A stretch of DNA of 64,000 nt from Eutypa lata (taxonomy: Eukaryota > Ascomycota > Sordariomycetes > Xylariales > Diatrypaceae): positions 2,599,001 to 2,663,000 of the forward strand of contig JAKULF010000006.1 in NCBI GenBank assembly GCA_022661535.1. The letters run 5' to 3'. The notes below the pieces were generated by a model, which had not been told where the DNA came from, did no database searches, and saw nothing but the letters and a program-made list of their open reading frames with translations. This document shows positions 48,094 to 59,820 of this stretch, piece after piece; position 1 is the stretch's first letter; every line of letters begins with the position of its first letter. The position numbers were made by a program, and so were the translations under genes.

Positions 48094-50655
48094 CTAGTTA
48101 CGACGGAAGGGACCACCAGCCCCAGGGGGCATGTTCCGGCCATCGAAGCCGAAGCCCAGCGCCTCGGGGGCTTGAAACCCCATTCCTGGAGGCGGCATGA
48201 AGCCTCCGGGTGGTCCGCCGGGCCCACCAAAGAACCCAGGCGGTGGTGGCATGTTACGCGGCGGTGGCGGTCCTGCCATCGCTTCGGGTGGGAAAGCACC
48301 CATAGGGAAGTTGGGAGGGAAGATTCCTGGTGGGGGTGCACCGCGTGGGTTGTTCGCAAGTCCAGGCGGCGGTATCATGGGTCGGCCCGGTGGCGGTCCC
48401 TGAGGCCCGCCTGCCTGCATCCATGAATTCGGGTGCATCTGCTCCAGCCCAGGCGGGGCCGGCTGGCGTTGCAAAATTTGGGTTGGTTGCTGTGGACGAT
48501 TGTCTTGTTCACGATGGAGCAGCTGAGGTTCATCGAAAAAGCTTGGCAAACCCGTTGGGCGGCCAGATGGATATTGGAGGCCATTATGGCGCTCACGCTG
48601 GAAGTCGGGTTCACGATCCGGCGTCGGAGGGATCTGAGCTGGTCTTGACGGCTGAGGCATCCGCATGACCAGTGGTTCATTCCTCTGGAATTCTTGAGGT
48701 CCACGGGAACTTTGCATCAAAGTCATAAGAAATTCGGCGTTACTGTTATTGTTACGACTAGGTGGTTGTTCAGTTCGTGGTGGCGGTCCTTGGTTAGCCA
48801 TAGGGTGGCGCTGCCCGAGCAGCTCGTGAAGCATTTGCTGCTCTGAACGAACCGAAGGCATATGTGGATTCTGTTGGGGACGGGGTATATGAATCTCCTG
48901 ATTCGGAGGCAAAGGCCCGCGTGCCAAAGGATCTTCACGGCGTTCTTGTAGATAAGGCAAGAATGGACTTGGAGATGCAGCCGAACTCTTACGGCCACCT
49001 AGCTCATTGTTAGGCGGAGGCTCAGAAAATCCAGCAGATGGAGGTGTCGTCGAGGCTTGGAGCGATTGCTTCTGGAGCTTCTGCAGCAAGGCTTGAAACG
49101 CAACCTTCTCAGCCACATCTTGCTTCGGAGCCGGTCCTGCTGCTAGTCCTGGTGCCATTGCCGGTGCTGGTACTGGTGCAAAACCTGCAAGTGCTAAGAG
49201 AGGGTTCATTTCTGGGGCTGGTACAGCAGGTACTGCTGCAGGGGTGGGAGGATCTGTCTGGCGTCGCGACTCCTCTTGGGACGAAAAGAAATTCTGGAAG
49301 CGAGAAGCTGTTTTGGGTTTCGGGGCAGGTGTAGGTAGGATATTTTCTTTGGCTATTTCACCGGCCTTGCCTGCTGGATCAACCACTGTACTTGGAGCAA
49401 ATGCGGCGAAGAATTTGTCCGGTCCAAGTTCCATGGCTGGTGCTGGTCTAGTCTGGGAGTTTCCAGGCTCGGGCCTATCGTCGTAGGTTGGTGCCTCGGC
49501 TGCTGGTGCGGGGGTTGGCTCGGTGGTTGCAGCATTTCTTCCAGCCTTCATGCTTTCCATAAACTTCTTGAAGTCTTCTTCAGTATGTTTTTGCGACTTC
49601 TCTTCGACGGGTTCATCAAACCATTCAGGCTCACGTTCTTGACGCTGGTCTCGTTCGCGATCCCATCTGCGCTCGTATCCCCTTTCTCTTGGCTTCTCAG
49701 TGTGGGCCTCCCCAGATTGGTCATCGGCGTTAGCCCTGTCCCTCCAGCTCTTAGCCCGATCGAAACGCTCGCGAGCTGGTTGAGATTCACTCGTGTTGTT
49801 GTCTCTTGCCCAGGGCGGATCCGACCTATTCCTGTTGTTCATGCCGTTTCTGCGTGGTCTCTCGCCATCGTCTCCATCTTTGTCCTTAGCAAAGTCACCG
49901 AAGTTGCGGCGAGGCCGGTCGACATTCTCACGATCATCTTGGTCTCGTACTCGACGATCTCCGCCGTAGCGATCTGGGCGGTCACCCATGCGTCCATGGA
50001 AACGTTCAGCACCCTCCTGGCCAAAGCTCTTGCGAGGCTTCACAGTACTCCAACCATCGCTATCTTGATCTGCTTCACCACGACGACGGAAGTTGCTTCT
50101 CCCGTCACGATCTCGATCACGGAATCGATCATTAGCGTCAGCTTCGCCATTCCTGTTGCGAAAAGCAAAGCGATCTCGAGTATCGCCATCTTTGAGTTGC
50201 TTGTCGCCATCGAAAGACTTTTGCGCTCTCGAGTGTGTCGCTGATGAGAAAGTAGTTCGTGGAGGACCGAGGATTATATCTTCAGGGTCTAGGGGCAAGT
50301 CAGTACATTTCTAACAAAGCTTTTGACTAGGTCAAGAGAAGCATTATGGTCGCGTGAGAACGTACTTCCGCTATTGCGTGATGCATTTCTATCTCCTGGT
50401 CGGCGATTGGTTTGCTCCAATAATGGGTTGTCGCCGCGTCCATTTTGGTGGGCACCGACTTTATTCCCCTGGCTACGAAAGGGTTCGGGGGGTGGTCTGG
50501 ACGACATGTTAACATCAAAAGCAAGCTCGACTGACGGACAGGTACCCAAATACATACCCCATCCATTCTTCCGCGGGAGGAAGATTATTAGGTTTGAGAC
50601 AGAGAGGGGATTCACGTAGGTGAAGCAGGTCTTCTACTGGATATCGTATTGCCAT
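48094..50655 (-). CDS. eIF4E-binding protein, 4E-T-like
   Basis: Minus-strand exons 50655-50558, 50496-50366 and 50288-48094 join in phase to 807 residues. The first exon encodes MAIRYPVEDLLHLRESPLC, whose Y5-x4-L10-L11 matches the Y-x4-L-hydrophobic motif that docks on the back of the cap-binding factor eIF4E. Next come an Arg/Asp/Gly-rich region, a WSTVKPRK box near 130, an REPEWFDEP motif (the 4E-T and GIGYF families share related sequences), and a helix with FMESMKAGRN. A long Pro/Gln/Met/Gly-rich disordered tail ends the protein. 4E-T proteins keep mRNAs repressed and bring them to the decay machinery in P-bodies. The alternative is an Eap1-type regulator. The binding motif is seen directly; its function is inferred. 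Confidence 0.83.
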
Positions 50656-52462
50656 AGCATCTGATAATATAGAAGATGACTATATATTATAGGTACGACA
50701 GCGGCGATAGTGGTAAGGCTGTAAGACTTAGGAGGTTATCGTTCTAGATAGCACAGTCGAGACTCGAAGTTTGGGCCAGGCCCTCGAGTCTAAGATAGGC
50801 TACAATGATGTCCGACTTCAGATGATGGCACAATACCGACGGAAGAAGGCGATTAGATGAGTGAGTGAGATATTGAAGGTGGCACTGGGGATGTTGAGTA
50901 AATAATGTGCGGGGTGAATTGGTGCGGACAAGCGATATAAGTCGGATGTTGTTTTTGGTCGTTCAGTTTCGTTTCTTGGGAATTCAGAGAAAACAAGAAG
51001 GGTTTCGGGTTGTCGCAGAAATAGGAGAATAGGGTAATAGTGTCAGAGTGTATCGGATATTAAACCGATGAGACGAGGGATGGGTTCGGATTAACTTGTT
51101 GATTAGCGATCCTGTCGATCGAAGCATTCAACTTGGCTGCTTGGACGGCAATTGTGTGTGGTAGGCAAGCTTTATGTTGTATTTGTGGGTGAAATATAAT
51201 GATTTTGGAGAATATATGGAGGACGGAGGAGTGTAGGACAAAGCTTGCACAACTGTTAAAATGGCGACAGGATGCGATACGTGCAAAATATCTTATCTTA
51301 TGTTGGTTATGTCTGTAGTTATGTGTGGATTGGACAAGGTGAGCATCATTTGGGCTTTGGGCTTTGATGTTGCGGTGTTGAACTCTGAAGGTGTGTGCAT
51401 TATGTACATACATGTATGGTACCAATAGTTACTAGTGAATTGCATGTACTTTGTACTGAGCGGAGTCATTTCAATACCTGCCTAGCGCTGGGTAAGTACA
51501 TGTAACTACATATGTACCTGATGTGTTGTGTGGAGAGAGCCTGGCTGCCTGGTCAAAGCTTGCCTTCCTGCCTCAGCTAGGTACGTTAGTTACCTGATGT
51601 TCTCGTCACATATTCATTGTATCAAGGCATTTACTTGAACCATAATGCCTACAATGTACAAAGATATCGATTATTTTGTACGTTCTAGTGCAATGCCCTT
51701 TTCAACCTGAGCTTACTAGATATTCCATACTCAGCTACCTTTTAACTTGAGATACCTAACCCAAGCTCTTTACCCAACATGTCCCCTGATTCTCGAATTC
51801 CCTTTTCAGCTAGTCAGCAACGTCATAAGACATATCTGCCTGCTACGTCGTAGGCATTTGGTCCCAATTGCTGGTATGAACCAATCGCGAGTTACTGCCG
51901 CATTTCTGCTATCCTCTGGTGGCTTTGCCCGTCGTCCGTCTAATTACCGATTACAACTTTGCACATCAATGGAAAATAAATGGAAAATAAATCAATACAC
52001 CTTCTTTTGTTGTTGTTATACTCAGGTCGTGAGTAGGGACTTATTGTCCTGCAGCATTGTGCTCCGATCTGAGCTTCAAGACTATATACCTATAGTTGGT
52101 CCTCTTAGGTGATGTGTGACGCAAAGTATTGCTAGCTAGAAGACGGTTAAACCCCTAGAAATGGTTAACGGCGAGGGCATCACGATTTGCACGTGCATGT
52201 CTGCAGCTGGAGTGCTAAAGCAATCTCGTATTATACAGAGGCGAGATTCTGTCTCAGTAGCTCCTGAGACCCCGCCCCTTGACGCCATATATCAGAAGCA
52301 ACAATGGCATTTTGCAACAGGATACAATTGATATGGAACCTAAATCGTCTCAGGGGTTGGGAATTCCTCAAAACCGAGTGTCCACCTCGTGAGCATGTTC
52401 AGATGAGCTCTCCTTAAAAGAGGTATATGTTTAATAAAAAAAGGGGGGGAGGAGCGGCGGGC
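50656..52462. other. Intergenic, no gene seen
   Basis: 1.8 kb between the 4E-T-like start and the GH95 stop codon. Contains a long likely promoter and leader for the 4E-T-like gene. A 121-codon minus frame at 51060-51425 has no recognisable features. Confidence 0.5.
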
Positions 52463-55188
52463 TTAGAAGGACACCACATATGTCTCTCCAACAGTAGTCT
52501 CCAACACCGTACCCTCCGCCACCTCCACCCCATCGATCTTAAAAGCCATCCCATCCTGGACTCTCACCGCCAACGGACCGCCGTTCAAGCTCTGGATCCG
52601 TGCCCCAGTAACCCAGCCATCCTCCCAGGTCATATCGACGAGGAACCCACCCCTCGTCCTCCACCCCCGGAAGCTGCCTCCCACCGTGAGTTGTGGCGAC
52701 AGCGCCGGACCAAGGTGCACCACGCCCGCATGGCTCTGCAGCAGCATCTCAACGACAGCCGCCACGATGCCGCTGTTGGCGTCGATCTGGAAGTATCCGC
52801 CGTTGCGGCTCAGCAGGTTGGGGAACACCCACATAGACAGGTAGACGACGGCCGAGTTGAGGGCGCCAGCCGCGTCGAAGAGCCGCGCATGCAGTATTGA
52901 CGCCCATACGACGGACCAGCTCGTCCCTCCCGCACCGCTGTCCATACGGTGCTTCAGGAGGACGCGCGCGGCCTCGGCCGCCGACGCATTCCGCAGGGGC
53001 GAGATCCACGACCCCGGTTGCACGCCGATGAAGGGCGTGAAGTGGCGATGGCCCGGCTGGTTCTCGGTGAACTCGCCGCTCCACTCGAGCATCTGGCCGA
53101 AGGAGCCCGTCTCAGGGGGTTGGATGCGCGCTCGAAAGTCCTCGATGGCGGCGATTTCCTCATCGTCACCCTCGCCTGTCGCGCGCAGCATCTCCAGGTA
53201 CCCTGTCATAACCTCCCACATAATAGCCCGATCACCCAGAATCCCCTGCCCATCAAGCCCCGTTGTATCGCCCGCCACGTCCATGCCCTCGGGGATATAA
53301 TAGCTATTCTCAGGGGAGCACGCCGGCGACGTGACCCACCACTCTCCGGTGGCGTTGTCGCGTGTCGCAAACGACCTAATAAACGCCATGGCATCGCGCA
53401 CTGCAACATCTAGAGTCGGTCATTACTCTTTACAGGTATTATAGCAAGGTGTAGAAGATGTTCGGGAGCCCTCTGCTCCCGAACAGCCCCTTTATAAGTA
53501 ACTTTCTAGCACTGGAAAACAACTACGGAAAAAGAAAAAGCTTACGAATTGGGAGGGCGCGCGTCCGCACGAAGTCCAGATTGCCCGTGAACCGGAACTC
53601 CTCGACAGCTTCGAGGGAGAGCCAGGCGCCGCCCAAAGGGAACGGCGAGTCGATGTGGTTCTGGTGGAAGGGCACGCAGTCGGCCGTCACGTCGGTGTTA
53701 TGGTGGCATGTGAACCCGTCGGCCCCATACATACGGCGCGCGACGTCGGCCCCGCGCTCGCGCATCCGGTCCAGCAGGTCGTAGATGGGTGTACTAATCT
53801 CACGTAGGTTGAGGGGCTATATGTATTGTGTTTATTTTGGGTTAGTGAATGCTGGTTTTATAGACCGGCCATCCAGGCTTAGTGGACGCTCTAGGTAGGT
53901 GATATATAAAATAGATTATACCCAATGAAATGGTCTCCCTATTGGTCTAAATCTAAGGGGAGAGCGGACAAAAGGGGGAATCAGGGGATCCGGGGCTTAC
54001 CTGTGCCAGCCAGTAGTTCATCTCCAAGTTAATGTTGATAGTGAACTTGCTATCCCAGCCTGGCGCGAAGTCACGGTTCCACACGCCCTGCAGGTTTGCC
54101 GGTAGCGTGCCAGGCCGCGACGATTGGATCAAGAGGTACTTTCCCATGTTGAAGGCGAGGGCCAGCAGCTCTGGGTCCCCCGTGATGTTGCTCACGCGCT
54201 TCCAGTTGTCGAGTCGTTTGGGGGTATTGAGCTCGCCGTTAGCGCCAGAATCTCCGAGGTCGAGGGACGTGCGACCGTAGTACTGCTGGTAGTCGGAGAT
54301 GGACTCGGAGCGGAGGGCTTGGTAGCCTTTCTCCACGGCAGCATCGAGGCGAATGTTCAACACCTGTTCTAAAGATGCGTCTGGGTTGTGGAATGATGAC
54401 TCAGCGTCGTAGACGAGCCATGCCTCTGATGCTCCCTCGATTATCAAGGCCGTGTCATTTGCGCGAACTGTTCCCGTGTCTCTACCCGTAGAGTCAGGCA
54501 GTATCAGCCGGACCTGGGAAGCGAACTTGTAGTAGTCGTCTTGACTTCCATGTCCCGCCAAGGAGAGAGACAAGTTGTCGAGGTCAACAGACTGCGCGGT
54601 GACGTTTTGCTGCCGGGTAAGAGACACGTTGAAGGATAGAACACCGGGCTGGTCTGCCTTCAAGTGAAAGGCAAGCACATTTGCAGGGAAGTTTCCAAAC
54701 GCCTCGCGGGCATACGTCACATTTCCGTAGACATACGAGAGTGTGGATATGGCGTTCGAGATGTCCAGGGAGTGGTTGTAGCGCGTCGTGCCGTTGAGCT
54801 CATGTGGGAAATCCAACCGCAGCTCGCCCGCCGGCTGGTAGGCTCGCATGTCGGTAGTCGGCGTGCCGATGAAATTTTCCTGCCAGGTCTGCCCGGCCGC
54901 GGTGAGGTTGCCGGTGTTGAGCTGCTCCCGGATCACCGGCAGCGCATCGAGGGCCTTCGGGTTGACCCGGTCGATCGGTCCGCCGCTCCACAACGAATCC
55001 TCGTTGAGCCGGATCAGCTCTTGATCGGTGTACCCGTGGATCGAAGCCCCTAACCTGCCATTTCCGATAGGCAATGCCGATAGGAAGTCCTGATCGGCCG
55101 GTGCCGAGTACCAAAGCAGGTGAGAGGCTTGAGAGGCCGCGTAGCAGCCAGAGACAGCACTAAGGGCTCCAGCAACGTAGAACCTCAT
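52463..55188 (-). CDS. Secreted glycoside hydrolase family 95 (alpha-L-fucosidase type)
   Basis: Minus-strand exons 55188-54001, 53816-53546 and 53400-52463 join in phase to 798 residues, normal for GH95. The ATG at 55188 begins a signal peptide (MRFYVAGALSAVSGCYAASQ). The N-terminal beta domain includes LPIGNGRLGASIHG and LNEDSLWSGGP. The (alpha/alpha)6 barrel carries NLQGVWNRDFAPGWDSKFTI and a GFTCHHNTDVTADC segment, whose Asn and His surroundings match the GH95 active site. The FQIDANSG segment holds the Asp expected to act in catalysis, although the usual sequence is FQIDGNFG. Several N-x-S/T sites suit a secreted protein. GH95 enzymes remove alpha-1,2-fucose (or related galactose) from plant cell-wall or host glycans. 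A C-terminal beta domain completes the protein. Confidence 0.92.
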
Positions 55189-56746
55189 ATTCGCAATAAT
55201 CCACACTGGGCATATTCTTACTTGGAGTCGAACATGAACTGCAGGTACAGTAATTATGATTATACTTTCCCCATATTGATCAGGGCATGGTCTTCAGAGG
55301 GGGCATATCACAATGCAACGACCACTCAGGGGGCAACAGTTAGGGGCGAGATGGCCTGATATATATGTATAAACCACATTATAGCTAAGCGAGTTAGCTT
55401 GTGGCGACCACTACTACCTACCTGAAGGGGAGCATTTAACCCCGACTTCCTTTCTCCTACCGGAGTGAGGTTCCACAGTGGGGATTGGCATGGGTTCTCC
55501 GCATGTTCTACATGATCCCGTCGTTGCTTCTTCTGCCGATTTTGGCCATGAATGCGGGGCGGCGAATAGAAGGAAACGAAGCAGTTGGTGGACTTTCTAT
55601 AGCTCAAGCTGTCACTCCATGGGAGCTAAATAGCTGATGTCTGGGGTAGTGGATTCTCCGTTACTATAGTAGTGTTTTAAGCGAGGTGCGATCTGCTGTG
55701 GCTATTAGATATTAAGATATTTTACATATGAAGCGCTTTAGAATGATAGTCTGTAGTAGTTATACGTAATGTAGCCTGCAACTTTCATTAATTCACTCGA
55801 TACTACCTACCTGACTAAGGTCACATGGCGTCACCCGTAATAATTCTCTACAAGCGTTAGCTAAAGCGCTGGGGCGTACTAAGATGGTAGGTAATAGGTT
55901 ACCTACCATTTACAAATGCTATGGAGAATATGATTGGGTAAATTTGTGTATTAGTGCAAGGTTGAACCAATCTTTGACAGAAAGTTGCTGCGGCTGACGT
56001 TTTCGGGCCCCCAGTTAATCGGATATATCAATGTTGCAATAAGGGGCCCCTATCTAACTACATATAACGAGCTTGTTTAAATAAGGTTGTGGAGCAGAGG
56101 AAACGTAGCAGTGGTACTTAGGATATTGTGCAGTATTGTTTCGATTTTTATTTTTATTATTACAATACATTATGCTCAACTAAAGGAGCCTCCGTAGAAT
56201 ATATCCTCTTCATTATGATAGGAGAGGGTTGATTTGGGTTCAAGACAGAGAGGCCGAACAAGCAGGGATGCTGTAAGATGTACCGTCGGAAGGTGGCATG
56301 TGAGAATAACAGGCGGCAAGCCAGAAGTGAAAAGACGAAGAACCGGATTAGAGTGTTGTGGGTGATTTGGTTGAGAAGAGGAAGATGATCTGAAGGGGTA
56401 TTTTCCGGGCAGCATTGCAAATTAGAGCTGGTAAGGATACAGCTCTGGGGCACGATGTGGCTAGAAGGTAAGACTATTTTAATATCATAAGTAGGATATG
56501 GTTTCCCATCTTGAAGTGGCGGGAAATATGCCTCTTGGTCATGAATGAAGAAACTCGTTTCTGTGCTTTTGACTCCGAATCTACGACTTGCACCTGCGTG
56601 TGCTACGGACCCTATAATCGACTCAGATTAGCTTGTGTTTGTTGCGTGTGTGTGTTTTTCCCGCAAGAAAATATTCATCTATCATATCGTGCTTCAAGGG
56701 ACATACCCGCATGTCGAAGCCACTTTGTCCGCCATGGCCATTAGGT
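55189..56746. other. Intergenic, no gene seen
   Basis: 1.6 kb between the GH95 start and the alpha-kinase stop codon. Several stop-broken frames occur, none resembling a known family. No notable repeat. Confidence 0.5.
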
Positions 56747-57619
56747 TTAGTAGGTCCCAGCGGGTCGCGAAGGACGTGTAGCTACCGTGTGTCTCATCAT
56801 GGTCGTGCCGGCGACTGGGCGAAAGTATTGAGTTGGGTTCATGGGCTGCGTCCAGTTCGAGCGACAGTAGTTGTTGCAGCAGTGTTGGCTAAAGAACGAG
56901 CTGATGCCCTTGGGACCAAGGTCAGTCACGCCATAGTCGCGATTCCGCGACAAAATGACGGGGTCGGAGAGGATAACTTCGTGTTGGTAGATGCCGCCTT
57001 GGAGATCGCACAGAACGAACTGCCCACCTGAGACGTGGTAGCTGAAGTGGCTCAAGGCTTGCATGACCTCGCCCCACGCCATAGAGTCGTCGGTCCATCC
57101 GGTGTTGCTGTTGAATTTGTCGTAGTTTTGGATAAAGGGTTCGCATAACATTTTATGCCCTGCCCACTTCCCCGCATACTTGTCAAATGTCCATACGCCA
57201 GGCACATTGATTTTGACGGCTTTGTTGACTATGTTGAGTTCGTTGAATCTATTGACAATCTCCAGGGCCTTATCGACGGCCTTGATGTCAAGAGTGAAGT
57301 AGTCTGCTTCAAAGACAGCGCCAGTCTTGAACCACTTGACAACGCATGCCTCGCCCTCGCGAGGGCCTTCATTGTAGGCCCCCTTGGCCACCCACCGGAA
57401 CGCACCTTCAGAAAAGGGATTGTCGAGCGCATAATTTGAAACGCTACTCCGATTGGATTTGTTGTATCTGCCGCTATCAAACTCACGGGCCGATGGGATA
57501 TCAGCGGAGTGTCCATGGACGCAGCCGGCACATCGCGATACACCAGGACCCTTGGAGAACTGGTTGGCCGTGTAGGACGACCGAGGCAGATGGCGGCCAC
57601 AGGAAACACACTCGCGCAT
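56747..57619 (-). CDS. Alpha-kinase with N-terminal Cys4 motif
   Basis: A single exon of 290 residues. Residues 70-255 form an alpha-kinase domain of the eEF2-kinase and myosin-heavy-chain-kinase superfamily. Seen directly: FSEGAFRWVAKGAY, ATP-contacting K95 in ACVVKWF, E160 in LCEPF, the catalytic DLQGG (205-209), TDLGPKGI (232-239), and the C-terminal zinc module with H246, C248 and C252. At the N-terminus, C4-x2-C7 and C30-x2-C33 flank an LPRSSYTANQFSKG stretch, which looks like a small zinc ribbon; similar Cys4 segments occur in other fungal proteins. Alpha-kinases phosphorylate Ser/Thr, often in helical targets; the substrate here is unknown. There is no coiled coil or WD40 targeting domain, so the Cys4 motif is the only candidate for target recognition. 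Confidence 0.88.
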   Translation of the reverse strand: MRECVSCGRHLPRSSYTANQFSKGPGVSRCAGCVHGHSADIPSAREFDSGRYNKSNRSSVSNYALDNPFSEGAFRWVAKGAYNEGPREGEACVVKWFKTGAVFEADYFTLDIKAVDKALEIVNRFNELNIVNKAVKINVPGVWTFDKYAGKWAGHKMLCEPFIQNYDKFNSNTGWTDDSMAWGEVMQALSHFSYHVSGGQFVLCDLQGGIYQHEVILSDPVILSRNRDYGVTDLGPKGISSFFSQHCCNNYCRSNWTQPMNPTQYFRPVAGTTMMRHTVATRPSRPAGTY

Positions 57620-59820
57620 GGTCAGGGTTATTTACTTAATACGAGATGTGAAGATTGAGGCTGAGATGAAGCGCTACCCAGAGGTGAAGAATAGCGTTTG
57701 TGCCTTGACGAACAACGGAAGCCATTACCTAGATCAGGATTGTATGTACATGATTAATTACATAATTAATGCATTCAAGTTGCTAGCAGGTGCAACTGAG
57801 CGTAAGTACTTCCCGAATAGGTTAGATGCCGGCATAGAATTTCCGACAATACGAAGTACCTAAGGCAGTTAAGGATGTGATCTCCAGGGAGTACCTAGTC
57901 ACTAGTAAGGCTCGTTCTTACTATTATCTGCTGTACGAAGTAAACTACATTATTAATGCTACCTTCATATTAGTCCTGTTAATATCTATGCTCCGGTGTG
58001 ATAAGTCATTATTGCTTAACCATTGTAACTAAACGCTGCGGGCGTTCTTAAAGACCCCGTTCTAAGTGACTTCCCCAGTCAAGGACCTTCACTATCAAGG
58101 ATGACAGATTCCTGCTATGTAGTACACCTGTAGAATGACCGTAGTGCTTTTGCATATCCGGAACCTCGTCGGTTTGACCATAGCCGCCGCTGGATGGACA
58201 CTCAGAAGAGAACTCATAAATCGGTTGCACCTATCTCCCGAGGAACGAGAATTCGTCTAGGAATGCAGTAAGTCTTGGTTCTTCCTGTGATCTCTGGGCT
58301 TGTGTTTATTTCTAACTTCAAGGTCAACAACTAGTCCTGCATGAGCCGAGATTAGCCAGTCGTTTCCATCCTTGCAGAGCACTTCGATTTTCAGTTTGAT
58401 GGTGCAACAGCCGAAGACTTCGAGTGCAGCAGCGACCAATTTGCGGTTGGGACTAATAGTGTGGGCTTCTTGGAAGCTGCTGTTAGGGTTTCCAATGGAT
58501 AAAGACAGTACAGAATGCGAAACTGAACATCGTAGCCATCAATTATCTGCTTGTAGAGGGATTTCCGCACTCAATGAGTAAGTGAATGTTCAATTATTGT
58601 TTCAAATCCGTTTTATCTCTATGGAGCAGAGTCTTTGGGCATTTTTCGGGGGGAAATCGACGAAGCAGTACATGGTCATAATTTGGTATGTAGAACAACT
58701 GTTTAATTGGACACTGCTGACCTCTAATCGGTGTTGAACTATCTCGTTCAGCTGCAGTTTTGTCTTTGGCTGCTTTGGTGAAATATGTGTATTTCCATTG
58801 TTGAGTGTAAAGGGGCGTATATGTGGACTATAGCCGAACATCGGCCTTAAGGGCTATATTCAAAAAGGGGTCATAGAAAATTGGCATAAACAGCTGCCCG
58901 CAACTTTATAACTTTGAGGGGATTTCCAATTCTCATACACTCCTTACTATATCCCAAGTCTCTCTTATACAGTAGCCTCACAAAGCCCTACCTATCACGC
59001 TGAACCCCCTTTCCTGTTATGTAACAATAGGACTCGACAATGGCATTCACTCATGGGTTTGACCGTCAAACCTAAGTTAATATATGATAATTATACCAGA
59101 GAGTAAGCGCAATAACATATACTTTTCGCCCATCACTCCGTTGCAAAGCTTACATCCTACTATATAATACCCCTGAACAGCACGTACATATATTTTCAAT
59201 TCTCCCCACCACGGTTTCCAGGTGCAAATATGAATATCAAGGGCGAACAGACTCCTATAATCTCTAGTCTCGAATATCACTCCCCCGTTCGCATGGCGGG
59301 TGTGTTGACTCATATTCAGGCATGAGTGAATTCCTTGGTCAGTTGTTGTAGTATTATCTTTCCACGAGGGGCACTGCCTACATCCATTGCATATAAAGCC
59401 AATGAGGTATGCTATGGTAGTATCCGGCTGTTGAAGTTGGTGGCGGTATGAATAACAGATGTTATATAATGGAGCCTAAGCCCCAGATGGAGGGTTACAT
59501 GCATACACATCGTGACGAATAACAAGATAACAAGACGCAATCACCTGCAAGTGTCTGTTACTGTAGTGGCTGAAGCCGTTTCCTTATCGGCAACAGGGGA
59601 ATTTTGGTGTTTAAGTGAAATCTATCGACTGACTCTGCCATTCTACTGAGGCTATGTTGCATTTCATACTTCGAATTGCTTCTATAGAAGGGCTATGGCT
59701 TCCAACACTCTGCCCAACTAAGTATTTAACGACTAAACAATCACCACCATACATTTCTCTCACTAGTTTCTAGTATTAGGTGAAGCAGATAAGCATTGAA
59801 TCAACGCCTAATGCTTAATT
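57620..59820. other. Intergenic, possibly with a decayed gene
   Basis: 2.2 kb with no intact gene. On the minus strand, at about 58257-58560, two overlapping frames have protein-like composition but neither has a clean start, and I recognise no family. The rest is unremarkable. Confidence 0.45.

Noticed and set aside
49585..50244. 219-codon frame antisense to the 4E-T-like gene
   Set aside because: A shadow frame of the Arg/Asp-rich region; it lacks a plausible start context and any domain.
51060..51425. 121-codon frame on the minus strand
   Set aside because: No domain, signal or codon pattern supports it; it lies in the promoter-side spacer of the 4E-T-like gene.
59077..59313. 78-codon frame with an ATG on the minus strand
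   Set aside because: Short, unrecognised and without promoter or splice evidence; length is within chance expectation.
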